23,381 nucleotides of DNA from JBEBVQ01 sp964636205 (lineage in GTDB: Bacteria > Bacteroidota > Bacteroidia > Chitinophagales > Chitinophagaceae): the NCBI GenBank assembly GCA_964636205.1, contig CAZWPF010000047.1, forward strand, positions 1 through 23,381, read 5' to 3'. A model generated the notes under the pieces. It had not been told where the DNA came from. It worked only from the letters and a program-made list of their open reading frames with translations, and ran no database searches. Positions 1 to 7,838 of the stretch are shown here, in pieces (positions within the stretch are counted from its first letter, which is position 1; each line of letters opens with the position of its first letter). The position numbers and the translations under genes were made by a program.

Positions 1-2
1 AA

Positions 3-536
3 AGCGGTCAGGCTTTGTTAGAGGGATTGCAAAAGGGTGTTCCTGATGTATTAATGTTGGATGTTCATTTGCCCGATATACCTGGTGATAAGCTCGCCCG
101 TACCATTATGCGCAAATATCCTTTTGCCAGAATATTGGTGTTGACAAGTCATGATAGTATTTTTTTTATTCGAACACTGTTGCGTAGCGGTGCGATTGGC
201 TATGTGTTGAAAACAGCTGATAACAACACTATTTTAGAGGCTATTGAAAATGTTTACCACGGTTTGCAATTTCTTTCACCCGAGGTGAAAGATGCGTTGG
301 TAAAGGATACTCTGAAACTGCGTAATAAGGTTTCCAATCCTATAGACCTGACACAGCGGGAAAAAGACATTTTGCAGTTGATAGCCGAAGAACTGACCAG
401 TCAGGAAATTGCAGATCGGTTGTTTATCAGTCATCGCACTGTAGAAAATTACCGCCTCGGATTAATGCAGAAGCTAGATGCTAAGAATATGGTCGGAATG
501 ATCAGAAAAGCGATGCAAATGGGACTGGTAGAATAG
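3..536 (+). CDS. NarL/LuxR-family response regulator, 5'-truncated by the window edge
   Basis: This is the C-terminal part of a two-component response regulator. The frame is already open at base 3 (S-G-Q-A before the first TTG), so the true start and the acidic N-terminal end of the receiver lie upstream of the window. The receiver shows the phospho-acceptor Asp in MLDVHLPD, the conserved Thr in LVLTS and the conserved Lys in YVLK. After a linker follows a LuxR-type helix-turn-helix (LTQREKDILQLIAEELTSQE, then IADRLFISHRTVENY). Family knowledge: phosphorylation of the Asp by a sensor kinase promotes dimerisation and DNA binding. No kinase or target gene is visible here. The gene ends at a strong hairpin terminator. 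Confidence 0.92.
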   Translation, partial: SGQALLEGLQKGVPDVLMLDVHLPDIPGDKLARTIMRKYPFARILVLTSHDSIFFIRTLLRSGAIGYVLKTADNNTILEAIENVYHGLQFLSPEVKDALVKDTLKLRNKVSNPIDLTQREKDILQLIAEELTSQEIADRLFISHRTVENYRLGLMQKLDAKNMVGMIRKAMQMGLVE

Positions 537-590
537 TTTGTTCTCACAGTTTTTGGTTAATGTATTTGTATCTTTTTGTTGCAAAAAGAA

Positions 591-627
591 GAAAACCCCG
601 ATACAATCGATATCGGGGTTTTCTTTT
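591..627. terminator. Bidirectional hairpin terminator between response regulator and kelch/T9SS gene
   Basis: A perfect 13-bp stem (591-603 with 611-623) closes a 7-nt loop. The stem has a CCCCG core, an A-rich left side and a T-rich right side, so a T run follows on both strands. It lies 55 bp after the response-regulator stop and about 30 bp after the stop of the convergent kelch gene, and should serve both. Confidence 0.85.
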
Positions 628-653
628 GTCATTCAGTCAACTTCACTAATTGT

Positions 654-3600
654 CTATTGCAACTTAATCAGTTTCTCATTTTTGAGTACTGCACCATTGG
701 TATCAGTTATTCTCAAGTGATACATGCCTGCAGGGTAGCTGGTCATGTTAATTGAAGTTGCCTGATGTTGTTTAAGAATTTGTTTGCCATCCATAGAGCT
801 CAGGATAACAGTGAATTCTACAGGAGATTCGATATATATCATATCTCTCACCGGATTAGGATAAATCATGATCTGTGATCCTGCCGCGGTCAGATTGATG
901 AGACCGAGTTTCACATTATATACCGGAGAACTGTTAGAACATCCGTTTGAATCTACAGCAGTCACGCTAAATCCTCCTTCTGATTGTGGAGAATAGGTAT
1001 CGTTGGTAGCGCCTGGGATCGGTTGACCAGCTGCGAACCATTGGTAGGAGCTGAATCCCTGAGTTGCATGCAACGTAGCCCCATCCCAAGTAGTATTTAC
1101 TACGGGTAAAGGATGCACAATTACAGTAACTTCATTGGTTAAACTATCGCAACCTGCGATGGCAGCGTGTCCAACTTCAACTTTGTAGACACCGGATGCG
1201 TTAATTTCGAGGAAGTCCGCAGAAGCCTGAGGCACTACATTTCCGTTATTCAACCAGCGGAAAGTCAGGCCCGTGTCTTGTGTTTCAACTTCAAGTTTTA
1301 AAATTCCGCCTTCACAGAAGGCAGTATCACCTGGTAATAATCTAATAGAAGGTCGGTTATAAACGTTAACGTCGATTGTAGAGCTGATATCACTACAGCC
1401 GGTAGCCGGATAAGATACACGTACCTGATAAACGCCTGTAGCTGCAGCATCGTGGTTATTAGCATTAGTTCCTACATTGTTCCCGTTGTGCAACCATTGA
1501 TAAGCTGCCCCGGATACTTGAGTAGCGTTCAGAGTAACCACTGAGCCGGCACAGATATCTGTCGGTCCACCTGCGGCAATAGTAGCTGTTGGCACCGGGT
1601 TTACGGTTAGTACGGTTGCCGGAGAAGAGGTTACAGCACAATTTGTAGTAGGATTGGTAACTGTAACAGTGTAAGTACCTGAAGTCTTGGCATAAAAGTT
1701 GGCGCCGGTTGCTACATTATTGGTTCCGTTTTTCCATTGATAGTTTACGGAACCACCACTCGATGCGGTCAACAGCAAGCTATCTCCATCACAAATCTCA
1801 CGAGCGCCGGTATTGGTTACGTTTACTACCGGCAGCGGGTTTACAGTAACAGTTCTGGTAGCTGTGCCGGAACATCCGTTAGTAGTACCTGTTACAGTAT
1901 AAGTCGTGGTAGTACCCGGAGTTACGGTTGCAGAAGCTGCTGTACCGCCTGCGGGTGACCAACTATAGGTAGTTGCACCACTAGCGGTAAGGGTAGCAGA
2001 TTCACCTGCGCAAATAGTAACGGTTGCCGGACTGACCGATACAGTTGGGGTTGGTATAACATTGACTTGAACAGGATCTGAGGTGGTCGAACAGCCCGTT
2101 GTGGTACCAGTTATGGTTAAGGTATAAGAACCCGAGGTTGTAGCGTCATAGGAGGGAGCATTTATACCTACGTTGGTGGTTCCGTTTTTCCATTGATAGG
2201 AAGCATTAAACATAAAGCCTGAAAGAGCCAGCGTAACCTTTGATCCGTCACAAATAGTTTGTGTTCCCGTCGGAGTGATCGTGAATGTAGGAGACGCATT
2301 TACAACGATCAAAGTATCTCGCCACGGACCGGGTCCGGCTGCATTTACCGCTCTTACGCTAAGGTTTCCGGTAGTTGCGACCGCTGCGATGCTGATAGTG
2401 TTACTCGGTACTGGGGTAGTTGCGGCAAATGTAAGACCGGCACCATTATATTTCCATTCGTATGAGGTAGCTCCTGCAACGGCGGGAATAGAATAAACCA
2501 GACCGGTTTCTCTAGTGCACACCTTTGGTTTAGCCGAGGTGAACAGACCGGGTTGTGCCGGAGTTGGTGGAAGTAAGCCTTCCAGTTTCCACAAATCTGA
2601 TCTAAAGGCAGCGCTTGATGTGTTGGCAGCACCTTCCCCACCGAGGAACCAGAAATTACCATCGTTGTCGACCCAAGGGGTTGATTGGCGTCTTGCACCG
2701 GGTACCCCTGCGTTACCAACACTGCTATAGGTGCCTGCGCGACCGTTAGCCGAGCCCGGATCGTTGTCGCCCAACATCCAGGTCCAGAGTCCGGTTTGCG
2801 GATCGTAACACCACATATCGTTGAGCCTTCCAAGGGTGCCGTTTTGTCCCGGTCCATAACCTCCATACATCCACAATTTGCCCTGTACATCCACCCACTG
2901 CGAGAGGATTTGTTGACGGCCACCGGGTTTGTTCGAAGCGCTGGGGAGACCTCTGACCCCGGAAACGTTATTATGACCATTGGCTTGGAGCACGGTATCT
3001 CCCCCCATCCATGCCCACATTTGGGTTTTGGGGTTGAATCTCCAAAGATCATTCATGAAAACTGTAAGACCATTTACTGCCGAATTACCACCGAACATCC
3101 AGAACATACCCTTCTGATCTTGCCAATATGCACCGTTTTGACGACCCAATGGCCAGTTGTCTTTATCTTCAACACCACGAGTGCCGTATTTTACGTTTTG
3201 GTTGGTGGTGATAACTACATCGCTACCGCCAATCCAAGTCCAGGTCTTATTTTTTATGTCATACACCCACATGTCGTCGAGCAGACCGTTAGTGTTGTTT
3301 TTATCATGACCGGTTCCGCCGAACATGTATAATTTTTGTTCGTTATGATCGAACCATCCCGCCGGTGCTCCGTAACCACGGCTACCGGGTTGGTTGGTTG
3401 GAGACGCGACGCCCTTTGTTCCATAAACACCCGCTACCGCAACGTTAGCTGTGTTTCCGTTAAGCCAGGTCCATTGGTTGGTAGCTGTTTCGTATTTCCA
3501 TAAATCATTTCTTCTGATGCCATTTTGAACGCGTAAGCCTCCGAAAACCCACAGGTTTCTATCGGAGTCCACCCATTGAACACCATTTGCCCGGCAACCC

Positions 3601-4001
3601 GGAACGTTATCGGCGTGGGGAACACCGGCAGCACTGGACACGATCGCGTCTTTGACCGGACCTTGTGTAGTAAATCCAGAAGTCCCATGTACCCAGGTCC
3701 AGGTGTTGGCGTCGGGGTCAAACCGCCAAATATCGTTAAAGGTGTTTTGTAGATTGTAAAAGCCACCAAAAGTGTACAATTTTCCATCTTTACTCGTCCA
3801 GGCAAAATTGTCGGTGCGAGCCCCGGGCGTCTGACCCGAATTTAACGGATAGGCCGTGCCCTTAGTTCCGTAAACGGCCCCTTGAAGGCTACCGGTGGTT
3901 CCCGCTTTCCAGGTCCATTTTACGGAAGTATCCGTAACCTGAGCGCCGGCAAGTGTCTGCAAAAGCAAAAGACCTGCTAAAGTGCATAGAGGTTTCATCA
4001 T
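654..4001 (-). CDS. Giant secreted kelch-repeat / Ig-like protein with T9SS C-terminal sorting domain
   Basis: The start is placed at the ATG at 4001 (1115 aa), because this puts a signal peptide (MMKPLCTLAGLLLLQTLAGAQ) at the N-terminus; the frame is open upstream to 4049. Next come six kelch-like units about 75 residues apart. Each has a Phe/Tyr-Gly-Gly strand, an N-D-[LIM]-W segment and W-[TA]-W, and most begin with YGT.G and P-G-x-R. A PKD-like domain and about six Ig-like modules follow, with signatures such as TICDGSKV, YQWKNG and a late Cys. The last ~75 residues, beginning MIYPNPV and ending in NEKLIKLQ, are a type A T9SS sorting domain. The protein should therefore cross the outer membrane through T9SS and be released or anchored at the surface. 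The propeller may bind carbohydrate or protein, but no catalytic residues can be assigned. Confidence 0.9.
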   Translation of the reverse strand: MMKPLCTLAGLLLLQTLAGAQVTDTSVKWTWKAGTTGSLQGAVYGTKGTAYPLNSGQTPGARTDNFAWTSKDGKLYTFGGFYNLQNTFNDIWRFDPDANTWTWVHGTSGFTTQGPVKDAIVSSAAGVPHADNVPGCRANGVQWVDSDRNLWVFGGLRVQNGIRRNDLWKYETATNQWTWLNGNTANVAVAGVYGTKGVASPTNQPGSRGYGAPAGWFDHNEQKLYMFGGTGHDKNNTNGLLDDMWVYDIKNKTWTWIGGSDVVITTNQNVKYGTRGVEDKDNWPLGRQNGAYWQDQKGMFWMFGGNSAVNGLTVFMNDLWRFNPKTQMWAWMGGDTVLQANGHNNVSGVRGLPSASNKPGGRQQILSQWVDVQGKLWMYGGYGPGQNGTLGRLNDMWCYDPQTGLWTWMLGDNDPGSANGRAGTYSSVGNAGVPGARRQSTPWVDNDGNFWFLGGEGAANTSSAAFRSDLWKLEGLLPPTPAQPGLFTSAKPKVCTRETGLVYSIPAVAGATSYEWKYNGAGLTFAATTPVPSNTISIAAVATTGNLSVRAVNAAGPGPWRDTLIVVNASPTFTITPTGTQTICDGSKVTLALSGFMFNASYQWKNGTTNVGINAPSYDATTSGSYTLTITGTTTGCSTTSDPVQVNVIPTPTVSVSPATVTICAGESATLTASGATTYSWSPAGGTAASATVTPGTTTTYTVTGTTNGCSGTATRTVTVNPLPVVNVTNTGAREICDGDSLLLTASSGGSVNYQWKNGTNNVATGANFYAKTSGTYTVTVTNPTTNCAVTSSPATVLTVNPVPTATIAAGGPTDICAGSVVTLNATQVSGAAYQWLHNGNNVGTNANNHDAAATGVYQVRVSYPATGCSDISSTIDVNVYNRPSIRLLPGDTAFCEGGILKLEVETQDTGLTFRWLNNGNVVPQASADFLEINASGVYKVEVGHAAIAGCDSLTNEVTVIVHPLPVVNTTWDGATLHATQGFSSYQWFAAGQPIPGATNDTYSPQSEGGFSVTAVDSNGCSNSSPVYNVKLGLINLTAAGSQIMIYPNPVRDMIYIESPVEFTVILSSMDGKQILKQHQATSINMTSYPAGMYHLRITDTNGAVLKNEKLIKLQ

Positions 4002-4448
4002 TTGTTTATGTGTTTGGTTATTAATTATGAATTTCAGCTGTGCGAACAATCATGTTAATTATTGCACACCGAGACAAAGCGCCATAGGTTAACTATCGAT
4101 AAATCTAATTAAGATGGAAAAGTTTATCAGACATATTAGAAATATGGTACCACTTATGCGATATACGGTTTATTCTTTTCGCCATATGGATGTATACTGA
4201 GGTTGAAATCTGATAATTTTATAGACTAAAATGATACATGAGATTATATAGCCCATCTTTATTACTTTGCACTTGAAAATAGAACTGATTCAAGGGATGA
4301 GAAATGGCGATGTATCCAGCAGTTTGAATAAGAGCGGGAAAAACCTAAATATTTTATCCGGAGAAGGGGAGAAATAAACAGATTTATTCTTATCTTTGCG
4401 CCTCAATTATAACAAGCATGGCAAAATCCATGCACAAACCAATGTTCA
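4002..4448. other. Gene-free divergent intergenic region
   Basis: About 450 bp lie between the start of the minus-strand kelch gene and the plus-strand L31 gene. It is AT-rich and has no credible reading frame, tRNA or strong hairpin. The one recognisable element is the promoter-like TATCTTTG near 4391. The other ~380 bp should hold the kelch gene's promoter, but I could not point to a good match for it. Confidence 0.6.
4391..4398 (+). promoter_or_regulatory. Putative -7 element of the rpmE2 promoter
   Basis: TATCTTTG matches the Bacteroidota primary sigma-factor -7 consensus TAnnTTTG exactly. It lies 50 bp before the L31 start codon. No good TTTG -33 element is found 19 nt upstream, so the promoter call rests on the -7 box alone. 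Confidence 0.5.
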
Positions 4449-4700
4449 ATGAAGAAAGACGTTCATCCTGAAAGTTACCGTTTGGTTGTGTTCAAAGACA
4501 TGTCAAACGATTATTCTTTTCTGACTCGTTCTACTACTCCTTCTAAAGAGACTATTGTTTGGGAAGACGGCAATGAATATCCTTTGGTTAAGGTGGAAAT
4601 TTCGCACACTTCTCATCCTTTTTACACTGGTAAGTCTGTATTTGTTGATACAGCCGGTCGTATCGAGAAATTTAAGAAGCGTTACGAAAAGAAGAAGTAA
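4449..4700 (+). CDS. rpmE2: 50S ribosomal protein L31 type B
   Basis: This 83-residue basic protein begins MKKDVHPESYR and contains the segments VVFKDMS and HPFYTGKSVFVDTAGRIEKF, the hallmarks of L31. It contains no cysteine, so it lacks the zinc-binding cysteines of type A L31. Its length also matches the longer type B (zinc-independent) form. L31 sits on the central protuberance of the large subunit and helps bridge the subunits. Family knowledge: in many bacteria the C-minus form replaces the zinc form in zinc limitation, but where it is the only copy it is constitutive. Whether another copy exists cannot be seen here. The gene has its own promoter-like -7 box upstream and a terminator 36 bp downstream, so it looks monocistronic. 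Confidence 0.95.
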   Translation: MKKDVHPESYRLVVFKDMSNDYSFLTRSTTPSKETIVWEDGNEYPLVKVEISHTSHPFYTGKSVFVDTAGRIEKFKKRYEKKK

Positions 4701-4735
4701 GCTACTTCTGAGTCATACAATTTGCTTAAGGCATA

Positions 4736-4769
4736 AAAATCCCGATATTTACCGGGATTTTATTTTTTT
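4736..4769 (+). terminator. Rho-independent terminator after rpmE2
   Basis: A 9-bp stem (AAAATCCCG at 4736-4744 with CGGGATTTT at 4753-4761) with an 8-nt loop is followed by a T-rich run to 4769. It separates L31 from the GlmU-family gene. Confidence 0.8.
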
Positions 4770-4796
4770 AAGAAATTCCGGTAAACCGTCGGGTTT

Positions 4797-6002
4797 ATGC
4801 ATATAGTTCTATTTGATGATGCTGCCAGGCACCGTTTGCTGCCGTTTACTCACACTCGTCCCGTAGCTGATATCAGATGCGGTATACTCACGATGAGAGA
4901 GCGTTGGGAATTGCAGTCCGAATCGGTGACAACCAGCTGGACGGAAACCTATCTGAGGGAATTATTTCCCTTATCTACCGCACCCGATGTTTTATTCATC
5001 AACGGTGCATTATTTGCTGATTCGGAAATTACGCAGGCCTGCCTCAATCTCGAACCCGGTGCGGCATTAGTCGCAGGAAATCGTTTTTTAGCAGCCCGAT
5101 TTACAGATTTTCCTGAAGTCAAATCGGATGATTTGGAGGCTTGCTTCAAAGCACTTTCGTCGAAACCATATAATGCAGAAGTGCGGCTACTCAGTCATGT
5201 CTGGGATATTTTTAGTGAAAACAGCAATGCGATAAAATTAGATTATCAGCTTATCACCATGCGCCGAGAATCTGCTCCTATACCGGATCATGTAATTGTT
5301 TCCGGCGGCAGTGAGCTGTTTATTGAGCCGGGTGCGGTTGTGCGTCCTTGTTTCATCAATTTGGAAGCCGGTCCGGTGTATATCGGTCGCGAAGCACAAG
5401 TGATGGAAGGGTGTATGTTGCGCGGACCGATTGCCCTGTGTGATCATGCAGTACTTAAAATGGGCGCCAAGGTTTATGGGGCTACAACTGTTGGACCCGG
5501 ATCTAAGGTGGGTGGAGAGGTGAACAATGTTGTTTTCTTTGCCAATAGTAATAAAGGGCATGATGGATTCCTTGGAAATGCAGTGATAGGAGAGTGGTGT
5601 AATTTGGGAGCTGATACCAATTGTTCGAATTTGAAAAACAATTACGGTGAAGTGAAAATTTGGGATGAGTATCTTCAAAAATCCGTCGCGACAGGGTTGC
5701 AGTTTTGTGGATTGATGATGGGAGATCATTCAAAATCCGGAATTAATACTATGTTCAACACCGGTACCGTTGCCGGAGTATCCTGCAATATTTTCGGAAG
5801 TGGATTCCCTGGAAAGTTTATACCCTCATTTTCATGGGGTGGAAGCGAAGGAATGATTGATTTTGCCTTTGACAAGGCAATGGAGGTTGCTAGTCGGATG
5901 ATGGCCAGAAGAGGCGTAGAGCTAACCGAAAAAGCGGTGAAAATGTATCGACATCTGCACGAACAGACAGCGTCGCAAAGAGCGTTATTTAATCGAGATT
6001 AA
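4797..6002 (+). CDS. GlmU-family sugar nucleotidyltransferase / acyltransferase (Bacteroidota type)
   Basis: A 401-residue protein. The N-terminus MHIVLFDDAARHRLLPFTHT, then RPVADIRCGILTMRERWE, is characteristic of the divergent nucleotidyltransferase domain found in the Bacteroidota 'GlmU family protein' (TIGR03991-like, from memory). From about residue 165 there are imperfect hexapeptide repeats of a left-handed beta-helix, including GAVVRPCFINLEAGPVYIG, GAKVYGATTVGPGSKVGGE and FGSGFPGKFIPSF. Expected role: making UDP-N-acetylglucosamine from glucosamine-1-phosphate by acetylation and uridylylation, for peptidoglycan and LPS. This is inferred from family membership, as it does not resemble classical GlmU in the uridylyltransferase half. 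The triosephosphate isomerase gene follows 78 bp downstream on the same strand, so the two may share a transcript. Confidence 0.88.
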   Translation: MHIVLFDDAARHRLLPFTHTRPVADIRCGILTMRERWELQSESVTTSWTETYLRELFPLSTAPDVLFINGALFADSEITQACLNLEPGAALVAGNRFLAARFTDFPEVKSDDLEACFKALSSKPYNAEVRLLSHVWDIFSENSNAIKLDYQLITMRRESAPIPDHVIVSGGSELFIEPGAVVRPCFINLEAGPVYIGREAQVMEGCMLRGPIALCDHAVLKMGAKVYGATTVGPGSKVGGEVNNVVFFANSNKGHDGFLGNAVIGEWCNLGADTNCSNLKNNYGEVKIWDEYLQKSVATGLQFCGLMMGDHSKSGINTMFNTGTVAGVSCNIFGSGFPGKFIPSFSWGGSEGMIDFAFDKAMEVASRMMARRGVELTEKAVKMYRHLHEQTASQRALFNRD

Positions 6003-6080
6003 TCTGAACAGGTAGTAGATTTAAAAGGGGGAACAATACCTCTTTATGATTACATGCCGTTTAAAAAAAATAAATGAACC

Positions 6081-6848
6081 ATGCGTAAGAAAATTGTTGC
6101 AGCCAATTGGAAAATGAATCTGACCTTAAGTGAAGGTAAAAGTTTAGTTGAAGGAATTTTGGCCGGAAACCGAAAATTATCTGAGGATCGTCAAGTTGTA
6201 ATTGCTCCTCCGTTTACATATTTGCCGCAAACAGTAGCACAACTGGATTCAGAAAAATATTATTCTGTTGCAGCACAGAACTGCCATTTCGAAGTATCGG
6301 GGGCATATACCGGCGAAATTTCAGCCGCTATGATTAGTAGCGTTGGCGCAGAATACGTGATTATCGGCCATTCTGAACGAAGAATGTATTTTCAAGAAGA
6401 TGATGCCCAACTGGCGAAAAAAGCGGCTCAGGTGCTTGCTAATGGCCTTAAACTGATATTTTGCTGCGGAGAGCCATTGGAGGTGAGAGACGCAGGAAAT
6501 GAAAAGGAATTTGTGGGTAATCAGATTCGTGCAGGTTTATTTCATTTGGATGCGACACAGTGGAATGGAATGGTATTGGCTTACGAGCCAATTTGGGCGA
6601 TCGGTACCGGACGAACAGCTTCAGCAGAACAAGCACAGGAAATGCACGCACACATTAGAAGCGTAATAGCGGCACAATACGGCGCTGAAATCGCAGATGG
6701 GGTGTCAATACTCTACGGAGGAAGTTGCAAGCCTTCTAATGCTGCAGAATTATTTGCAGGGGCAGATGTAGATGGTGGATTGATTGGTGGAGCCTCTTTA
6801 AAGGCTGAAGAATTCCTCGGAATTATCGATGCCATGATAGCGATCTAA
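6081..6848 (+). CDS. tpiA: Triosephosphate isomerase
   Basis: A 255-residue TIM barrel of normal length that interconverts dihydroxyacetone phosphate and glyceraldehyde-3-phosphate in cytoplasmic glycolysis and gluconeogenesis. All key residues are present: Lys11 in AANWKMN, His97 in VIIGHSERR, and the catalytic base Glu169 in AYEPIWAIGTG, which also carries the flexible loop 6. The phosphate-binding YGGSCKP and GGASL segments lie near the C-terminus. The start ATG is preceded by an A-rich stretch rather than a Shine-Dalgarno sequence, as is usual in Bacteroidota. Confidence 0.98.
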   Translation: MRKKIVAANWKMNLTLSEGKSLVEGILAGNRKLSEDRQVVIAPPFTYLPQTVAQLDSEKYYSVAAQNCHFEVSGAYTGEISAAMISSVGAEYVIIGHSERRMYFQEDDAQLAKKAAQVLANGLKLIFCCGEPLEVRDAGNEKEFVGNQIRAGLFHLDATQWNGMVLAYEPIWAIGTGRTASAEQAQEMHAHIRSVIAAQYGAEIADGVSILYGGSCKPSNAAELFAGADVDGGLIGGASLKAEEFLGIIDAMIAI

Positions 6849-6868
6849 AATTTTTTTTTAAAAAAAGT

Positions 6869-6898
6869 TTGCAAAGATGAAAACCCTGCTTATCTTTG
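6869..6898 (+). promoter_or_regulatory. Promoter of tRNA-Glu
   Basis: A TTG -33 element (6869-6871) and an exact TAnnTTTG -7 element (TATCTTTG, 6891-6898) are 19 nt apart, the spacing known for Bacteroidota promoters. The -7 box ends 18 nt before the tRNA. The two elements lie in an inverted repeat (GCAAAGAT at 6871-6878, ATCTTTGC at 6892-6899). Confidence 0.7.
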
Positions 6899-6916
6899 CA
6901 GCCCGTTCAGGGAAAT

Positions 6917-6988
6917 GGCGCGTTGGTCAATCGGTTAAGACGCCTCCCTTTCACGGAGGAAGGACGGGTTCGACTCCCGTACGTGCTA
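6917..6988 (+). tRNA. tRNA-Glu (anticodon UUC)
   Basis: A full cloverleaf can be drawn. The acceptor stem is GGCGCGT with ACGTGCT (two G-U pairs). The D arm has a GTC/GAC stem. The anticodon arm is CCTCC-CTTTCAC-GGAGG, giving anticodon TTC. The T arm is ACGGG-TTCGACT-CCCGT, and the discriminator is A. The full CCA end is not encoded. A good promoter precedes it and a hairpin terminator follows directly, so it is a single-gene unit. Confidence 0.95.
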
Positions 6989-6990
6989 CA

Positions 6991-7018
6991 AAAACCGGAC
7001 TGAAAAGTCCGGTTTTTT
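6991..7018 (+). terminator. Rho-independent terminator after tRNA-Glu
   Basis: A perfect 11-bp stem (6991-7001 with 7006-7016) with a GAAA tetraloop lies three bases after the tRNA and ends in a T run. Confidence 0.88.
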
Positions 7019-7074
7019 AATGCGCAAAACTTTACGCAATCTCTTATTTAAGTCAATAAAACTTACATCGAGGA

Positions 7075-7704
7075 ATGAATTACCGGCACATCGCCATTGA
7101 AGGAAATATCGGGGCAGGTAAAACTTTTTTGGCGCAATTGCTGGCAAAACACTTTCAAGCCAAATTGGTTTTGGAAGCGTTTGAAGAAAACGAGTTTCTA
7201 TCACGTTTTTATCAAGATCACCGCAGTTATGCCCTGCAAGCTGAATTGGCTTTTTTAACAAGCCGCTATTCGCAATTAAAGGGGTTATTTGGTCGGGACC
7301 AACAAGCAGAGATAGCAGTTACGGATTTTACCTTTCTCAAAAGTAAATTGTTCGCTAGAGTAAATCTGTCAGACGAAGAGTACGTGTTGTTTCGACAATT
7401 GTTTGAAATCTTGGAGCCACTATTGTCACCACCGGATATTCTCATCTATTTACACGCACCCGTTGGGAGATTGCAGGATAATATCCGAACCAGAGGAAGA
7501 GGAATGGAAAAGAATATTCGCGATGAATATTTAGAGCATCTGCAACAGGCGTATCAGCAATTTTTAAAGCAAGATTATTGCAAAACAATAATTATTGATA
7601 CAACTGCAGCTGATTTTGCACATAATCCGTCTCATTTCGAGCAATTGGTAGAGTTTTTGAATAAGGATTATGAGTTTAGCCAACATTATTTGGCTATATC
7701 TTGA
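7075..7704 (+). CDS. Deoxynucleoside kinase
   Basis: A 209-residue protein of the dNK/deoxyguanosine-deoxyadenosine kinase family, which phosphorylates deoxynucleosides in the cytoplasm with ATP for nucleotide salvage. The P-loop GNIGAGKT is at residues 10-17. AEIAVTDFTFLKSKLFA matches the region of the family's D-R-S-like nucleoside-binding motif, though the exact DRS is not present (TDFTF instead). RTRGRGMEKNI is the Arg-rich lid. ILIYLHAPVGRLQDNIRTRG is typical of the strand and helix before the lid. Substrate choice cannot be read from the sequence. It sits alone between the tRNA-Glu terminator and recQ. Confidence 0.9.
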   Translation: MNYRHIAIEGNIGAGKTFLAQLLAKHFQAKLVLEAFEENEFLSRFYQDHRSYALQAELAFLTSRYSQLKGLFGRDQQAEIAVTDFTFLKSKLFARVNLSDEEYVLFRQLFEILEPLLSPPDILIYLHAPVGRLQDNIRTRGRGMEKNIRDEYLEHLQQAYQQFLKQDYCKTIIIDTTAADFAHNPSHFEQLVEFLNKDYEFSQHYLAIS

Positions 7705-7730
7705 TTAAGAATGGTTACAGGTGGGAATAA

Positions 7731-7761
7731 TTTGTATGTTTCGCTGATTTTAATTATTTTG
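7731..7761 (+). promoter_or_regulatory. Putative recQ promoter
   Basis: TTTG (7731-7734) is followed after exactly 19 nt by TTATTTTG (7754-7761), which differs from TAnnTTTG at one position. The intergenic position suits recQ, with a leader of roughly 70 nt. The AT-rich background makes a chance match possible. Confidence 0.4.
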
Positions 7762-7838
7762 TTTGTTGTAAATTCGCAGACCTTCAATCAGTAATGTGCA
7801 AATCCTAAATTCCCTGCGGATGAATTAGAAAATTACCT

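Noticed and set aside
2354..3332. Long overlapping frames on both strands inside the kelch gene (2354-3052 minus, 2685-3332 plus)
   Set aside because: They are shadow frames created by the repetitive, stop-poor coding sequence of the kelch gene, whose own frame has clear domains, signal peptide and sorting tail.
5238..5729. Minus-strand frame of about 160 residues inside the GlmU-family gene
   Set aside because: It is antisense to a well-supported gene, shows no recognisable motif and has no ribosome or promoter signal.
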